Source: Sycon ciliatum (taxonomy: Eukaryota > Porifera > Calcarea > Leucosolenida > Sycettidae). From it: a stretch of 64,000 bases of DNA. The notes beneath the pieces are model-generated. The model saw only the letters and a list, made by a program, of their open reading frames with translations, was not told the DNA's origin and ran no database searches. The position numbers were made by a program, and so were the translations under genes. Positions within the stretch are counted from its first letter, which is position 1. Each line of letters opens with the position of its first letter. The DNA lies in contig NC_088653.1 of assembly GCF_964019385.1 (NCBI RefSeq), positions 13,671,154-13,735,153 of the forward strand, given 5' to 3'. Shown here piece after piece: positions 22,390 through 33,754 of this stretch.

Positions 22390-23847
22390 ATGCCGAAGAG
22401 TTGTGCAGCCGTCGGATGTAGCAATCGTGCCGATCCTGGAACGGCTGTGAAGTTTTACAAGTTTCCTGTAGCGGACGAGCGGCGCAAACTATGGGTTGCG
22501 GCTATGAGACGAGAGAATTGGAAGCCAACTGACAGTAGCAGGATCTGTTCAGACCATTTCGTAGGCGCAGAGAAGAGCAACGATCCACTATCTCCCGCTT
22601 ACGTTCCGAAACTTTTTGAACATGTCAGGACTCCTGTAAAGCGTAAAGCAGAGAGGGATTTGGTGGCATATGAACGCCGAGCGAAGCGGAAGCTGACGTT
22701 CGAGGAGAGCAAGACGCAGACACCAGTGAAAGTGGACGCCTCCGGGAATGACTTCACAGAGGCAATGGCAGATTTGCCTGGTGCCTATGGTGCAGAGGTA
22801 GAGTCTGATCCTGTAGCAGTCTCCAGTGTCTCATCGCAGACTGACATGGATATGGAGCACTTGACGCGGCTGGAGGAGACAAACAACTGTTTGGTCCTGG
22901 AAAGCAAACGGATGCCACACGCTCCAGGACAAGGTGACACCTTGTCAATCGAGTCGTTTGAGAAAGACAACGCGAAGGTGCTCTTCTACACTGGTTTGCA
23001 GTCTTTTGGGACCATGATGGGCATATTTGAACACGTGAGGAAGAGAGTTCCACAGCACCACCGCCACACGCTCTCTCTCTTCCAGCAGTTCTTGATTGTT
23101 CTCATGAAGCTTCGGCTGAATTGTCGGGACCAAGACTTGGCGTACAGATTCGGCATTCACCAGTCGACCGTGTGCCGGATTTTCCAGCGCTGGATCCGGG
23201 TGATGCATGTGATGCTGGGACCACTTGTCAAATGGCCGGAAAGGGACGAACTACGCAAAACTCTGCCACTTGAATTTCGTAAGCATTTCCCGGGCTGTGC
23301 TGTCATTATTGACTGCTTTGAAGTTTTTTGTGAACGACCTTCTGATCTGATGGCAAGAGCTCAAACGTACTCTCACTATAAAAGCCATAACACTGCAAAG
23401 TTTTTGATTGGCGTAGCGCCACAAGGTGTCATTACATTTATTTCGCATGCATGGGGCGGGAGAGCCTCAGACAAGTTCATCACAGAGCACTGCGGTCTGC
23501 TTAGTCACCTAAATCCGGGTGACCAGGTGCTGGCTGACCGTGGTTTCACTGTTGAAGACAGCGTTGGCATGTTCTGCGCAGAGTTGGTGATGCCCCCATT
23601 TACGAAGGGGAAGAAGCAACTCTCCAGGCTGAAATTGGACAGTGCTCGACAAGTGTCACGCGTCCGTATCCATGTGGAGCGAGTGATTGGAATGCTTCGC
23701 CAGAAATACACGATCCTCTCTGGCACTTTGCCCATTGCTTTCCTCATGCATGACGATAAAGCTACATCATGTGCATTCATTGACAAGGTTGTCACCGTCT
23801 GCTGTGCTCTGTGCAACTGTTGTGAGTCCGTCGTACCTTTCGAGTAA
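22390..23847 (+). CDS. THAP-domain DDE transposase (HARBI1/ISL2EU type)
   Basis: A single open frame of 485 codons from ATG 22390; a longer reading from an upstream GTG is less likely. Residues 1-80 form a THAP zinc finger: [12 protein letters not shown] with the CxxxxC pair, a W near residue 36, CSDHF and a downstream P. A variable linker follows to about residue 195. The C-terminal part is a DDE_Tnp_4 nuclease with VIIDCFEVF (first Asp, near 304), VLADRGF (second Asp, near 382) and [15 protein letters not shown] (Glu, near 425). Length and motif order are typical, no stop or shift is visible, and the terminal repeats are present, so this may be a recent insertion. It would bind its own ends and cut them in the nucleus. 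Confidence 0.9.
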   Translation: MPKSCAAVGCSNRADPGTAVKFYKFPVADERRKLWVAAMRRENWKPTDSSRICSDHFVGAEKSNDPLSPAYVPKLFEHVRTPVKRKAERDLVAYERRAKRKLTFEESKTQTPVKVDASGNDFTEAMADLPGAYGAEVESDPVAVSSVSSQTDMDMEHLTRLEETNNCLVLESKRMPHAPGQGDTLSIESFEKDNAKVLFYTGLQSFGTMMGIFEHVRKRVPQHHRHTLSLFQQFLIVLMKLRLNCRDQDLAYRFGIHQSTVCRIFQRWIRVMHVMLGPLVKWPERDELRKTLPLEFRKHFPGCAVIIDCFEVFCERPSDLMARAQTYSHYKSHNTAKFLIGVAPQGVITFISHAWGGRASDKFITEHCGLLSHLNPGDQVLADRGFTVEDSVGMFCAELVMPPFTKGKKQLSRLKLDSARQVSRVRIHVERVIGMLRQKYTILSGTLPIAFLMHDDKATSCAFIDKVVTVCCALCNCCESVVPFE

Positions 23848-25016
23848 ATTACATCATGCCGCTTTGTCAGCTGTAATGATTGCTATATTATTATTATATT
23901 ATTATTCAAATGTATTATTAACCCTTTGTGCTTTTTGGACTGTCTGGATATACCGGCAATTATATTTCTGTTTTACCTATTCTGCAGTTGCATGCGCATG
24001 TGTGCACCTCATTGACCTCGCTTGTTTCTAGTTTCTTTTGTCTGGCTAGCCAAGCTTGCTTGGTCATGGCAACGCCAACAGACTTATAATAATAGTAATA
24101 ATAATGGCTTCTATCATCACTCACGACATGCCTCCGTTTCTTGTTGCATCAATATAATGACTCGTGGTCCAAATAGGGACAACACAATATAATAATTATG
24201 AATAGCCCTGAAACCCAACTTAGGGTGCTGGGTAGTGCGCGATGTACCATCAGATGTAGTATGCCCAGCACCAAAGAACAACTCAACTTATGCCAACATC
24301 ACCCGGAAGAGACGTAAAGAGCGAAGTGTTTGATGTGTAATGATGGAGTTCCTCTGTTCACATGCATAAGCAGTGAGTGGTCTTCACGCATGTCCTGGGA
24401 CCCACAAATACGAATCAGCATTATGGTCCTTCAGAGATACATGCAAGCAAAGAAATACAAGAAAGGTAACGGAAATCGTTGTGAAAGCCCAGCCACCGAT
24501 TGTATGCACACACGTGGCAAGTGCAACAGCAAGTACCGTGGAAGGCACAGCAGAACAAGTTGAAAATGCAACTCTAGAAATACCAGAATAGCAGGCTCCA
24601 TGAATATAATCACTTCTCAAATGCTTGAGACTTGGATTTACAAATGCTACGACAAAAATGACTATGTACAAGGAAAGTTGGTTGCACCCCATACTAGAGG
24701 CCGAGCTTTTCTGCCGCCTTGACTGGACATTTGACTGACTCACGACTGCCATTCAGAAACTTGACAAACTCACGACTTCCATCCAGACACTTGACTGACT
24801 CACAACTGCCATCTAGAGCAGAGAAGAAGTCCCTCGAGCCCTCCTTCCGGCAAACCTGCAAGAAAGCACCACTCCCTGCTCAATACACAGTGTTTCGGGG
24901 AATTCACCCCTCATGCAGTTGAGCTTGAGTAGGCTGACGAACGTTGTGCTTAGCGACCAACATTCCTATAAACTTGTCGCCGAAGTCGCTACCACTGTAA
25001 TTGTACATGCATATCA
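23848..25016. other. Non-coding interior of the ISL2EU-like element
   Basis: This is AT-rich sequence with (TTA)n runs after the transposase stop, then a stretch with three tandem imperfect copies of GACTGACTCACGACTGCCAT around 24720-24820. No convincing gene was found. The lost body of the second transposon gene would normally lie here. Confidence 0.45.
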
Positions 25017-25410
25017 TTATTTAGTGGCAGATTTAATCTTGCGACACTCCGGGCAGGTCCAGTTCTTGCGCTTTGGCTTACTCTTCAGCTGCAAACAAGC
25101 CATGTGGAACAAACGAATACTGCAATCGTTGTTGGAACATCGCAGTACCTCGCCAGCCTTCACAGACTTGCAGTAGCAAAACTCCGGAGGGCGTTCTTGA
25201 TCCGCAGTAGATGTTGTACTGGTAGCTCCAAGTGGTTCCGAGGCTGATGTCCACAAGTGGAAATTTATCTTCCTCTAAAAAAATACTTCTGGGCAGGTAA
25301 GGATCACTCGAGTCTGGTGCAACGCGCTCGAGCTTTTCACGGTACCGGCATTTGCTGGAGTCATCTAACTCGTCATACACTTTTGAAAACTTGGGAGAAG
25401 TCATGGCCAC
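25017..25410 (-). pseudogene. Remnant of the element's second gene, PHD-finger part
   Basis: Two pieces in different frames. The N-terminal piece from ATG 25410 reads MAMTSPKFSKVYDELDDSSK and continues to about FPLVDI. The C-terminal piece (25017 to about 25200) is a PHD zinc finger with the pattern CxC-CxxxxC-HxxC-CxxC, reading FCYCKS, RCSNNDC, FHMAC and WTCPEC, and ends KSATK. ISL2EU-type elements usually carry a second protein with a YqaJ-like nuclease. Its N- and C-terminal ends are consistent with this pair, but the nuclease itself is absent. Either the middle was deleted or an intron joins the two ends. The first is favoured given the small gap. Confidence 0.6.
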
Positions 25411-25846
25411 TGATTCAGCGTTCGTACAATAGTCCTTTGTAAAGAACAGAAGAGGAACGTAACAGCGATACAGGAAATTTCCTTCGTGAAATTATTCCAG
25501 GCACATGTACTTCTTTTGAACTTTTCATCTCTTTTGCCACCCCTGCGGAGCGCGGCCGCTTTGGCCGCCTACAAGCCGCCTGCACGTGATCCTTTCGCAT
25601 AACCTCTATAAAGGATGCCAAATATCAGAAACTGCAACGAATTTCAAAAGCTATTATTATAACGCAACGAAGGATAGTGAAAAACAAAATTAATTAATAG
25701 TAAGCGTTGATTTGAGAAAACATTCTGCGGGCTAAAAAAAGAATTAGATCAATCACCTCAGGTATAACCTGATTGGAATGGAAGAAAGGTGTTTTACTCA
25801 TGTAAAGATCGGCGGCGATACAAGCGATTGGCGGATATACAGGCGT

Positions 25847-26887
25847 TCATGGTTTCGGTGATAAAACTGTTGTAACCACGTTTGCGTTCAAAAATGAAGC
25901 ATAATATAATGTTGGAACATTGTTTGCCACCACAGATTCGTCAGATTCTTCCTTTGCCTCAGAAAACAATCCACGAAAATATAAACCCATTACTGCTTTG
26001 TTCCAACTTGATTCGCTAGGACCAAAAAATGAAAAGCGGCCACCTTTTTGTAAAACATGTTGAAGCGTAATGGATTGAAAGTCAGCAAGAATATTGAGAA
26101 AATATTTGCGAGCGGAAACCACCAAACTTGTGCATAGCTCACAGCCTTCGATAACCGTCTGGAACTTTTTAGAGCACTGCCTTGTCTGAATCAGAAAAGC
26201 TAGTGCAAAAGCGAAGACCTTTCTGAAGTACTGAAGACGTACATCACAATGTGGCTCTATGTCATGGTGTAAGCACTTGAAGTTAAAATAATAACTCAAA
26301 GGGTTAAGGCGTTGTTTGTTCCTGGACGGTCCAATTACGAGTCCTAACCTCTCGGTCCTCGTCTCCGCGCCATACAAGCTAAATTCAGACCAGCGAACTT
26401 CAATTCTGCCGTGTTTAGGCGAAAAACGTTCCAAACAGTTGAGCAATGATGTTTGGTAGAGATAACTGGATGTGAGTGACTGCCATGGTGATCCAGTTAC
26501 CATATCCACTTGTACGCTATCCATAGTTCTTTTGCAAGACAGCGTACATCGCCAGTTTAGAAGCGTATTGACAACTTCAGTTGTCCAATGGCTAGGGCAA
26601 TTGATAACTATCACCGACAAATGAGCACGGGAATCTAATCGAAGTCTACGCAATGCATTCACGAAGTTCTCTTCAGCGATACGACCAAATTTCCTCAACG
26701 CACTACTGCAACGTCCGAGATGTAAGATTAACTTTTCGCATCGGGATAGGTCGAGGGTGGTGTAGCTCAGCAATAGTAAATTAGGACGAAATGCCAAATG
26801 CACAACCTGATTCATCGCAACGTAATCGTGACGGGGCTCACGATAACCATATACCAAAGGCCGAAAAGCAACTTCTATCTTGACCAT
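25847..26887 (-). CDS. MVN-family protein of unknown function, open copy 2
   Basis: An uninterrupted 346-codon frame starting MVKIEVAFRPLVYGYREPRH and ending NVVTTVLSPKP. It shares all family blocks with copy 1: FRPNLLLLSYTTLDLSRCEK, IAEENFVNALRRLRL, VINCPSHW, SPWQSLTSSYLYQTSLLNC and GCELCTSLVVSARKYFLNIL. Compared with 7710-8705 it has a few extra residues near position 23 and an acidic insertion before the C-terminus with the motif VVANNVPTLYYAS, shared with 54114-55166. The protein is probably soluble, with conserved cysteines. Its function is unknown. Confidence 0.65.
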   Translation of the reverse strand: MVKIEVAFRPLVYGYREPRHDYVAMNQVVHLAFRPNLLLLSYTTLDLSRCEKLILHLGRCSSALRKFGRIAEENFVNALRRLRLDSRAHLSVIVINCPSHWTTEVVNTLLNWRCTLSCKRTMDSVQVDMVTGSPWQSLTSSYLYQTSLLNCLERFSPKHGRIEVRWSEFSLYGAETRTERLGLVIGPSRNKQRLNPLSYYFNFKCLHHDIEPHCDVRLQYFRKVFAFALAFLIQTRQCSKKFQTVIEGCELCTSLVVSARKYFLNILADFQSITLQHVLQKGGRFSFFGPSESSWNKAVMGLYFRGLFSEAKEESDESVVANNVPTLYYASFLNANVVTTVLSPKP

Positions 26888-26940
26888 ATTCTAGCTAATT
26901 GCTAGGATAAGACCAGCTTAATACAAACTTGTGACGAGTT

Positions 26941-27108
26941 ATGAAGTACTCAGTCCCTATGAAACCGTCGACGGTGACTGACCAGATTAAAGCTGCTCTC
27001 CTCTTTCAAATGAACCTGATGAACACTGCCTTCTTCTCTCTAGAAATCAAGTACTTAAAGGTGAAAACAAAGGTGATCGTCTGCAACTCTGTGTTAGCGT
27101 TTGCATAG
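26941..27108 (+). other. Conserved 5' block with divergent 55-codon ORF
   Basis: The frame reads MKYSVPMKPSTVTDQIKAAL and ends LAFA. It keeps exactly the same length as at 8759-8926 with several amino-acid changes. It lies 53 bp from the family start codon, on the opposite strand. Confidence 0.4.
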
Positions 27109-27396
27109 ATGATAGGTGATAGTCGATAATGTTTCTACACACAATCGGGAAAGTGTGAGTAGGAATGTGTTAGGTGTCGGTGGTTAGGTTACTTTCGTTG
27201 TCCAGGTTGCTTAACATCCATTGACTGTTGATAATAATATTGTACGATGTGACACATTTGTGAGACATTTAGACCAGCGCTCTTCATATTACGTATCAAA
27301 TCAAGCCGTGCCAATCGAGACCTAGGAATTCCACGTATAGTCTCACACGAGGCTTCTGGTGGGGGAGATCTGCCAGGCGAGTTCTTAGAATAATAG

Positions 27397-27717
27397 CAAG
27401 AGTAGATAAACAAGAGTGTGCAACTCCCGGATCCGCGCGGATGGGTTGGCCCATGGCGGAATATTTTGTTAACGTAATCTTTTCGACCACCCACGCGCTG
27501 CTAGTCTTTTGGAAAGTTTTGCCTCGTGCACTTGGCCGCGCTTACATTACAATGTCGGTGCCCAGCACGTGCTTTCACACTGCTCTGCGGCAAGAAGCCC
27601 GTTTTGTCTGGAAAAAAGGTGACTTCAACAAAAGTTCTGCCGTGGGCAGGGGAAGGGGGTATCAGGAGATTGTGCAGGAGAGACACGGAGTTGCACACTC
27701 TTGTTTATCTACTCTTG
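27397..27717. mobile_element. 321-bp MITE with 31-bp inverted ends
   Basis: The ends are perfect inverted repeats of 31 bases beginning CAAGAGTAGATAAACAAGAG. A direct repeat ATAATAG flanks both sides, and the paralogous sites at 9225 and 55670 lack the element. A 7-8 bp target duplication suggests hAT-like, but the superfamily is not certain. Confidence 0.7.
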
Positions 27718-27908
27718 ATAATAGTGATAACAGATGGAACATGCAGTCAGTCGGTAAATCGGTGACTGTGGAGTCGTAATGGGCAGCATTTAGTGCAATA
27801 TGTGCACCAAGGGGAAGTTTTATATTATAGTGCTGCCAGCCGTGCTGCAACCCACAGTCAACTGGGAAATTGTGCCCAGGCACAAGGGGTACATGGATTC
27901 GGCTAATA

Positions 27909-28230
27909 CCGTATTTTTCCGGTTGTAAGTCGACCTTTTACGACTTAAAATAGAAGGAGAAAGGGTGGGGGTCGACTTACAACCGGAATTCGACTTATAA
28001 CCGGGCACGAGTGCACCATGTTTATACATTTTTGCCAGTTTATTGGCATTTTTCAAGGATTGGGACGTTATATCCTCCAATAAGGAATGTTTACATGATT
28101 TGTTGATTTGTTAGTAGCAGGAGGTGGTTAGTAGTGCTTCTTTGGGTGAAAACTTTAACACGCAGAATTGAGACCTCCAGATAGGGGGTCGACTTATAAC
28201 CGGAGTCGACTAACAACCGGTAAAATACGA
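27909..28230. mobile_element. 322-bp TIR element with TA target site
   Basis: The inverted ends are CCGTATTTTTCCGGTTGTAA and TTACAACCGG-like at the far end (AACAACCGGTAAAATACGA), flanked by TA at 27907-27908 and 28231-28232. Internal copies of GTCGACTTA.AACCGG occur near both ends. A Tc1/mariner-type non-autonomous element is likely. Further sequence on either side, absent from the first segmental copy, suggests it sits in a larger insertion (about 27835-28283). Confidence 0.6.
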
Positions 28231-28646
28231 TACCGTTATCGGCACTTGGGCCAGTCAGTGGTTGTGAGACTTTTACAGGGTGATATTTCTTACTGCCCCT
28301 TGGTGCCACGAAATTCCTCAGCACTCACAATTCAGTTGAAGGGCATATAATGGCCGACGATGGTGCTAAGGTGCAAACCGACTCTAACGTCGAATCTCTG
28401 CAAACATTTTTGCTGGTATAGGACCTCTACGGAAACTGTCTGATACTCAACGCCTCAGCCTGCCCCTTGCAGTATGTTCAGTATCACAGCATGCCTATCG
28501 AGGGGGGACGTGGGCGAAGGCTGGCAACAAACTAAAATTTAAGTGCTGTCCCCGATCTAAACCAGCCACCAAAATAACAGCCGTACAGTGGTACAGTGGT
28601 GAAATGAATTGCTATACGAAGGGATTTTTGCAAGCAGAAAACAGTC

Positions 28647-28968
28647 ATGGGCAGTAGAAAGAGACGTGCGTTTGACTTGAGCAACCTAGACAGAATTACT
28701 CAGTGCCAACGTAAGACAGTTGGCGGGCGACTTCTTACTGATCTGGATAAGTACAGGACTAAATGCATTGAAGAACACAAAAAAATTGAAGTTTATATTC
28801 TCCTGCTCGGGCTCAGGAGATTCCAATACAGGCACAGATATGCTCAGTGAAATCCGCTACGAGGTCCGTACTCGAGTTGTGGCCCACCCTGACGCCCTAG
28901 AAATGATACCAGTGCTGATGGACGCGCACATGTACAAGAACAGGGTCGTGGTCGAGAGTAGTCCATGA
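28647..28968 (+). CDS. Small basic protein gene, two overlapping frames (copy 2)
   Basis: This is the duplicated counterpart of 9686-10007. The first frame begins MGSRKRRAFDLSNLDRITQC, and the second resumes at the same relative position and ends VVVESSP at 28966. It carries scattered substitutions and no length change relative to copy 1. That is compatible either with a conserved joining mechanism or with simple inheritance of a broken state. Confidence 0.45.
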
Positions 28969-30033
28969 GTCCCGTTTTTATTCCCATGTCGGATTTCAGT
29001 GAGCGCAACTGTACATAATTTTGAACACTTGCCTGGCTATCGTGTCGGCTTCGACCTGAAGTCGATACTATCACGCCCTGCACAACGACTACGCAAGCCC
29101 TGTAATGATAATGCAAATGGTGAATGCGTTAAATGCACGCATTCAAGAGGAATGCAGGGCAACATTAGCACTAGTATTTAGGAGTTCTAGAAGTGAGCTC
29201 TAAGGCAAACACAAAAATTTATAATCACGTGATGTACTGTCAAAGGAAGTACATGACTGTAGAACAATACCTACAGTCTCCATAATTATAGTATATTACT
29301 CTACAGTGTATTCTGAAGTTCAGCATGGATGCGTATCAGTTGCATCCCAGCAAAACTATACATTGTGTAAAGTATTTCTCCCACTGTCGGATCTGAGGGA
29401 GCGAAACTGTACATATGTCTGTATTTCTCCTGGCAGCCCTAGTATCAGGTAATACTGGGTTTGTGCTATGTTGTTAATCTTAGTTTGTCTTGTCCGACTT
29501 TTAACCTGTCTGCTTTCCTGGCTACAGTGTCATCTCAGGCCCCAGGTAAATGCATTCACACCTAATACACCGTCAACGCGATGACGGTCGATATTCAGAG
29601 CAATGCAGCGTAGGAAGGGTGCTAGTCGTCACGAGCTAGAAAAGTGAAAAAATTAGGAAATATAAGCCAAACAAAAATTCACAGGCTACTGTGTAACGTG
29701 AAGTACAACAATATCAACAGCGTCCAAAACTGCACATATGACTCGACATTGCGTGCGGAGGTTGAGCGTGGAAGCACATCAGTTGCATCAAAGCATAATG
29801 ATTATTATTGTCCTGTTTCGGGTAATAACATTTTTGGATACGACAGTCCTGTGTACGCCTAGGCATATGCCAGATATCAGAAACTGAAACGAATCTCATA
29901 AGCTGTATTACAAAACGGGAGATATTTATAAATGGAAGAAGTTCATGAGAATAATTATTCTACTGCATAAAGAGTAAAAGCAAATCACTCAACTTAGATG
30001 AAAGCTCGGTTTTATTGATCCAAAAATCTTTGA
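28969..30033. other. Conserved spacer (second copy)
   Basis: Near-identical to 10008-11071, with an antisense AATAAA near 30012. No independent gene was seen. Confidence 0.45.
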
Positions 30034-31023
30034 TCATGTTTGGGGGAAAGACATGTTGTACCATGGTTTGCAATCAGAGATCTTCGAAATTCTTCATCTG
30101 ATGTCAAATACCAAGTACGAGGACAAACTACATCAATCGATAATCCGCATTCATTCCCATGGGAATGGCTCCAATCCCACAAAAGGTTAATCCTTTAGAA
30201 CAAATAGCGTGGCATAAAGGATTGAAAGTCAGCTAAAATATTAAGGCAAAATACGCGTGCAGAAACCATTAATCTTGTGCAAAGCTCACAGCCAGCAATT
30301 TCTATCGTAAACTCTTTACACCACCCATTTCGCTTTTCCATTAGAAAGGCTATGACATAAACGACAAACCTTCTGACATTTTCAATTGGGAATCTCGAAC
30401 TTGAGCCTAACAGTACGCAATCCTGTATGCACTTTATAATGAAACATGAAAATACTAATGTTTGTGTAGCAGACTTCACTATTGAAGTATAATTCCTCAC
30501 TGTTCCATTCAGAAACAAGCCAGCTATACCTGGACCTCCCAGCTTGATTTTCGGGGTATATTCTGTGAATACAATTCAGTAATGACTCCTGGTACAGATG
30601 ACTGGGTGTGAGCGTCTGCAATGATAATCCCCTTACTACTTTGACATCGATAATTTCCCTAGACACTTTGACGTACTTTTGTGTTCGCCAGAAACAAAGC
30701 TTCTGGACAACTTAAGCCGCCCAATGGCTAGGACAATCGATAACTGTTATCCGCAGATCTTTACGACAAGCTAAGTGAAGACTATCCAGTGTACGCACGA
30801 AGTTCTCTTCAGCTACATCATCAAATGGCTGCGAAGCACTGCTGCAATCTCCGATATTGATGACTAAACTCGGGCAACGGCATCTGTCGTGAGTGGTATA
30901 GCTCTCCAATAATAAAGTGGCGCCTAATTTCAAATTCAAAACCTGCAGAATCGGAACACTCTCGTCATAATCATGATAAGAAGCGTGTTTTGCGACAGTA
31001 AAATCTATTTCTATATTGACCAT
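30034..31023 (-). pseudogene. MVN-family pseudogene (copy B2)
   Basis: A counterpart of 11072-12061 with the same opening MVNIEIDFTVAKHASYHDYD and the same stop after CPSHWAA. It differs by additional small changes, including one that shifts the frame near the C-terminus. Open pieces are 30195-30518 and 30712-31023. It is not functional as a full-length gene. Confidence 0.75.
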
Positions 31024-31318
31024 ATTCTAGCTAATTGCTAGGATAAGACCAGCTTCCCACAAACTTGTCAGGATTTGTGATGGACTCAGTATCTATGAAC
31101 CCATCCACTCTTACAGACCAGATTCCAGCTGCACTGCTCTTTCAAATGAATCTGATGATCACTAACTGCTACTCTTTAGAAACCAAGTTCGTAGTAGTGA
31201 AAACAAAGATGACTATCTACAAATCCTTTATAGCCCTTGCGTAGATTACAGGTGATACCCGAAACTTGTTATACACGAAATCAGGCAAGTGCGACTAAAG
31301 ATTGTCTCAATGTGACAT

Positions 31319-31520
31319 AATAGCTATGAATAGGATGAAGGCCGCAGACATCACGCAACTACTTTACTTGTTTGACATGAATTACTGTGTATTTTATAAC
31401 AAAAATATTATGGGTTTTGGGTTTTCAATAATATTTTTGTTATAAAATACACAGTAATACATGTCAAACAAGTAACGTAGTTGCGTGATGTCTGCGGCCT
31501 TCATCCTATTCATAGCTATA
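31319..31520. mobile_element. 202-bp palindromic foldback element (copy 2)
   Basis: The same element and same site as 12356-12557, with slightly better arm pairing (TAGCTATGAATAGGATGAAG and its complement at the far end). It was duplicated along with the surrounding segment. Confidence 0.65.
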
Positions 31521-31899
31521 TTAAAGTTATTATCTCCACGTAGGTCAATGTGACATGTTTATGATAAATTTCGACCATTGCTCTACACGAAAGATATCAA
31601 ATCCAGTTGTACCAAGGAATTCTAAGTAAATTCTCACACGTGCCAGACAAGCGAGTAGAGTAATAGCAGGAAAAGAAGCAGCATATAGTCTATCTGTAAG
31701 GCAGTGACTGTGGAGGCGAAACGTGCCGCATTTAGTACAATATGAGCCACAATCAGCGAAAAGAACCCATAGACATTTCGTGGGTTTCATTATGTGTTTG
31801 TCCCGCTGGAAACAAAGCGTCTCTGCAAGTTTGTATCCATGTTGATGGTTTGGCTTCTAAAGCAGTATAATCAGTGGTGCTTTTCAGGCACAATCTTCC

Positions 31900-33510
31900 T
31901 CAGCCTACTTAAGTTCAATTGATGGAGGACAGGCAGTGATGGAATACCCGCATTTCTTCTGAAGTCCTGCGCTGATTTCCTAGCTCCCTCCTGAACATTG
32001 ATATTTAATGCATCTCTTGCTGTTGGTTCTGTGCCGGACGGCATGAAGTTGGAACATGTCACGCCTGTATTCAAGGCTGAAAATCCTCAGGATCCGGGAA
32101 ATTATCGCCCTGTGTCTCTCCTGCCAATTGTGTCGAAGCTGTTAGAATGACTTGTCTATAGACAGCTATCCTCATTTCTGGAAAAGGAGAATTTGTACCC
32201 TCCCTGGCAGTTAGGCTTTAGACGTCAACATTCAACGGAAAACGCTCTAGTTTTCGTCATGGACAAGTTTGTTCGCGCTCGAGATGCAGGACAAATTACT
32301 GGTGCTGTGCTCGTGGATATGTCCAAAGCATTTGAAAAGGTCAGGCACCAAGTGCTCATTAATGATTTGTTTGAGCTTGGCATATCTGGTTCAGCATTAG
32401 TTTGGTTTGCCGACTATTTGTCCAATCGTCGCCAAATAGTGCACATTGCTGAGAACTATAGCCCTCCTTTCCCCTGCATGTGTGGCGTTCCCCAGGGATA
32501 TGTTCTTGGTCCGCTGATTTTTGTACTCTATGTTCGTTCGATCCAGTCCATTGTTTTCGAGTTTTGTGTGAAAGTTATTCAATTTGCTGACGATATTCTA
32601 TTGTATGTTTGCGGTACGCAGAAGAGTGCGCTTAGCAACTCCCTGTCTGCAGCTGTCTCATCCATTAGTACCTGGCTGTCAAACCGCAATTTAATTCTAC
32701 ATGCCCGGAAGACACAAGTGCTCTTCCTGTCTACGCCACATATTACTGACCACCAATTTGCAGTCTACTGCCATGGAGTGCAGCTCAAGCAAGTGACATG
32801 TGCAAAGAACCTTGGAATACATTTGGACCAGGATCTTTCTTGGAGGACTCAAGTTGATTTTATGGTCTCCAAACTAGCCAGTAAAATTGGTGTTCTGTTC
32901 CGAAATCGACACAATATTCCGCTGACTTGGCGAGGAACCTTTGTAAAGTGGCTAGTGTTGCCAAATTTTCTATATGCATCAAATTGTTTTTCTGCTGGCC
33001 TTTCCTTAACCCAGTTAGGTAGGCTTGAACAAATGCTAAAGCGAGCTTTGCGTTCAGTGTACGATACTGGTTTTTGTAGCCCATCAAGCCCTTTATTTGC
33101 GAGACTTGGTCTAGATCGTTTAGCATCCATGTATTGCAAGAAATTACTGTATCCGACGTGGCGCTGTTTGGAAGGCCACTGTAGTGTCACATTAAGTCTA
33201 ATGTTCGAGCGTTTAAATAATGGTCTTGCAACGCGCAGCCTTAAATCACGCACTCTTAAGTTGCCCATGCTCAGAACTGCCTTTGCCCGTCATGGCGCTT
33301 CCTTCCAATATGCCAGGCTGTGGAATGATTTGCACCCTCTAGCTCGCTGTGTGGATAACTCCGCCCGTTTAAGAAACTGTTACCCCACTGCCTTGCTTTT
33401 TTACGCTAGTAACTATGACTTTCAGCTATGCAAAATGCGAACATGATCACCTATCCAATACCGGTAGTCTATTATATTTTATCCTCATGGATTTTGGATT
33501 GGATTGGATT
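31900..33510 (+). mobile_element. LINE, 5'-truncated, ending in a GGATT-rich tail
   Basis: RT upstream motifs (VTPVFKAENPQDPGNYRPVS near 32060-32115) precede an in-frame stop near 32148, after which a long open reading continues. The element ends with the simple repeat GGATTGGATTGGATTTTTAT near 33496, typical of some LINE 3' ends. It is absent from the paralogous position near 12700, so it inserted after the segmental duplication or was lost from the other copy. Confidence 0.75.
32193..33446 (+). pseudogene. LINE reverse transcriptase, long open part
   Basis: A 417-codon frame with RT blocks in order: LGFRRQHSTENAL near residue 7, VLVDMSKAFEKVRH near 40, GVPQGYVLGPLIFVLY near 94, FADDILLYV near 132-140, and a LGIHLDQDLSW block near 207. 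The C-terminal ARLWNDLHPLARCVDN motif near 381-396 is the usual LINE ending. The catalytic FADD is intact. The N-terminal part of RT and any endonuclease are missing or interrupted by a stop just upstream, so it is a recently dead, 5'-truncated copy. Confidence 0.8.
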
Positions 33511-33729
33511 TTTATTTATAGTGGTGACTATAACAGACAATTGCCTAATAACAATAGACCCACTCGAGGGAAAGATGCAAAAAATATATGAATAATTAAA
33601 ATTATTCATATAAATTATTCATATCTTTTTTGCATCTTTCTCTCGAGTGGGTCTATTGTTATTAGGCAATTGTCTGTTATAGTCACCACTATAAATAAAA
33701 ATCCAATCCAATCCAAAATCCATGAGGAT
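33481..33729. repeat. 249-bp near-perfect palindrome at the LINE 3' end
   Basis: The arms start ATCCTCATGGATTTTGGATT and end AATCCAAAATCCATGAGGAT, and the centre lies near 33605. The arms pair over about 110 bases with only a few mismatches. The arm includes the LINE's own tail, so the right arm looks like an inverted copy of the last part of the LINE. Confidence 0.8.
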
Positions 33730-33754
33730 GAATAACCCGAAACACTTAGTATTA

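Larger units (their letters stand above)
22184..25608 (+). mobile_element. ISL2EU-like (PHIS superfamily) DNA transposon
   Basis: Terminal inverted repeats TAGAGGTTATGCGAA (22184-22198) and TTCGCATAACCTCTA (25594-25608) bound a 3.4-kb unit. Subterminal inverted pieces GGCAGGGGTGGCAAAA and TTTTGCCACCCCTGC also pair. TA flanks both ends. The paralogous site near 53870 is empty and reads GCATGAATATAGGATGCC, which confirms the insertion. Content is an open THAP-DDE transposase on the plus strand and a PHD-finger protein remnant on the minus strand, the gene pairing expected for ISL2EU-type elements. Internal sequence of the second gene has been lost. Confidence 0.8.
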
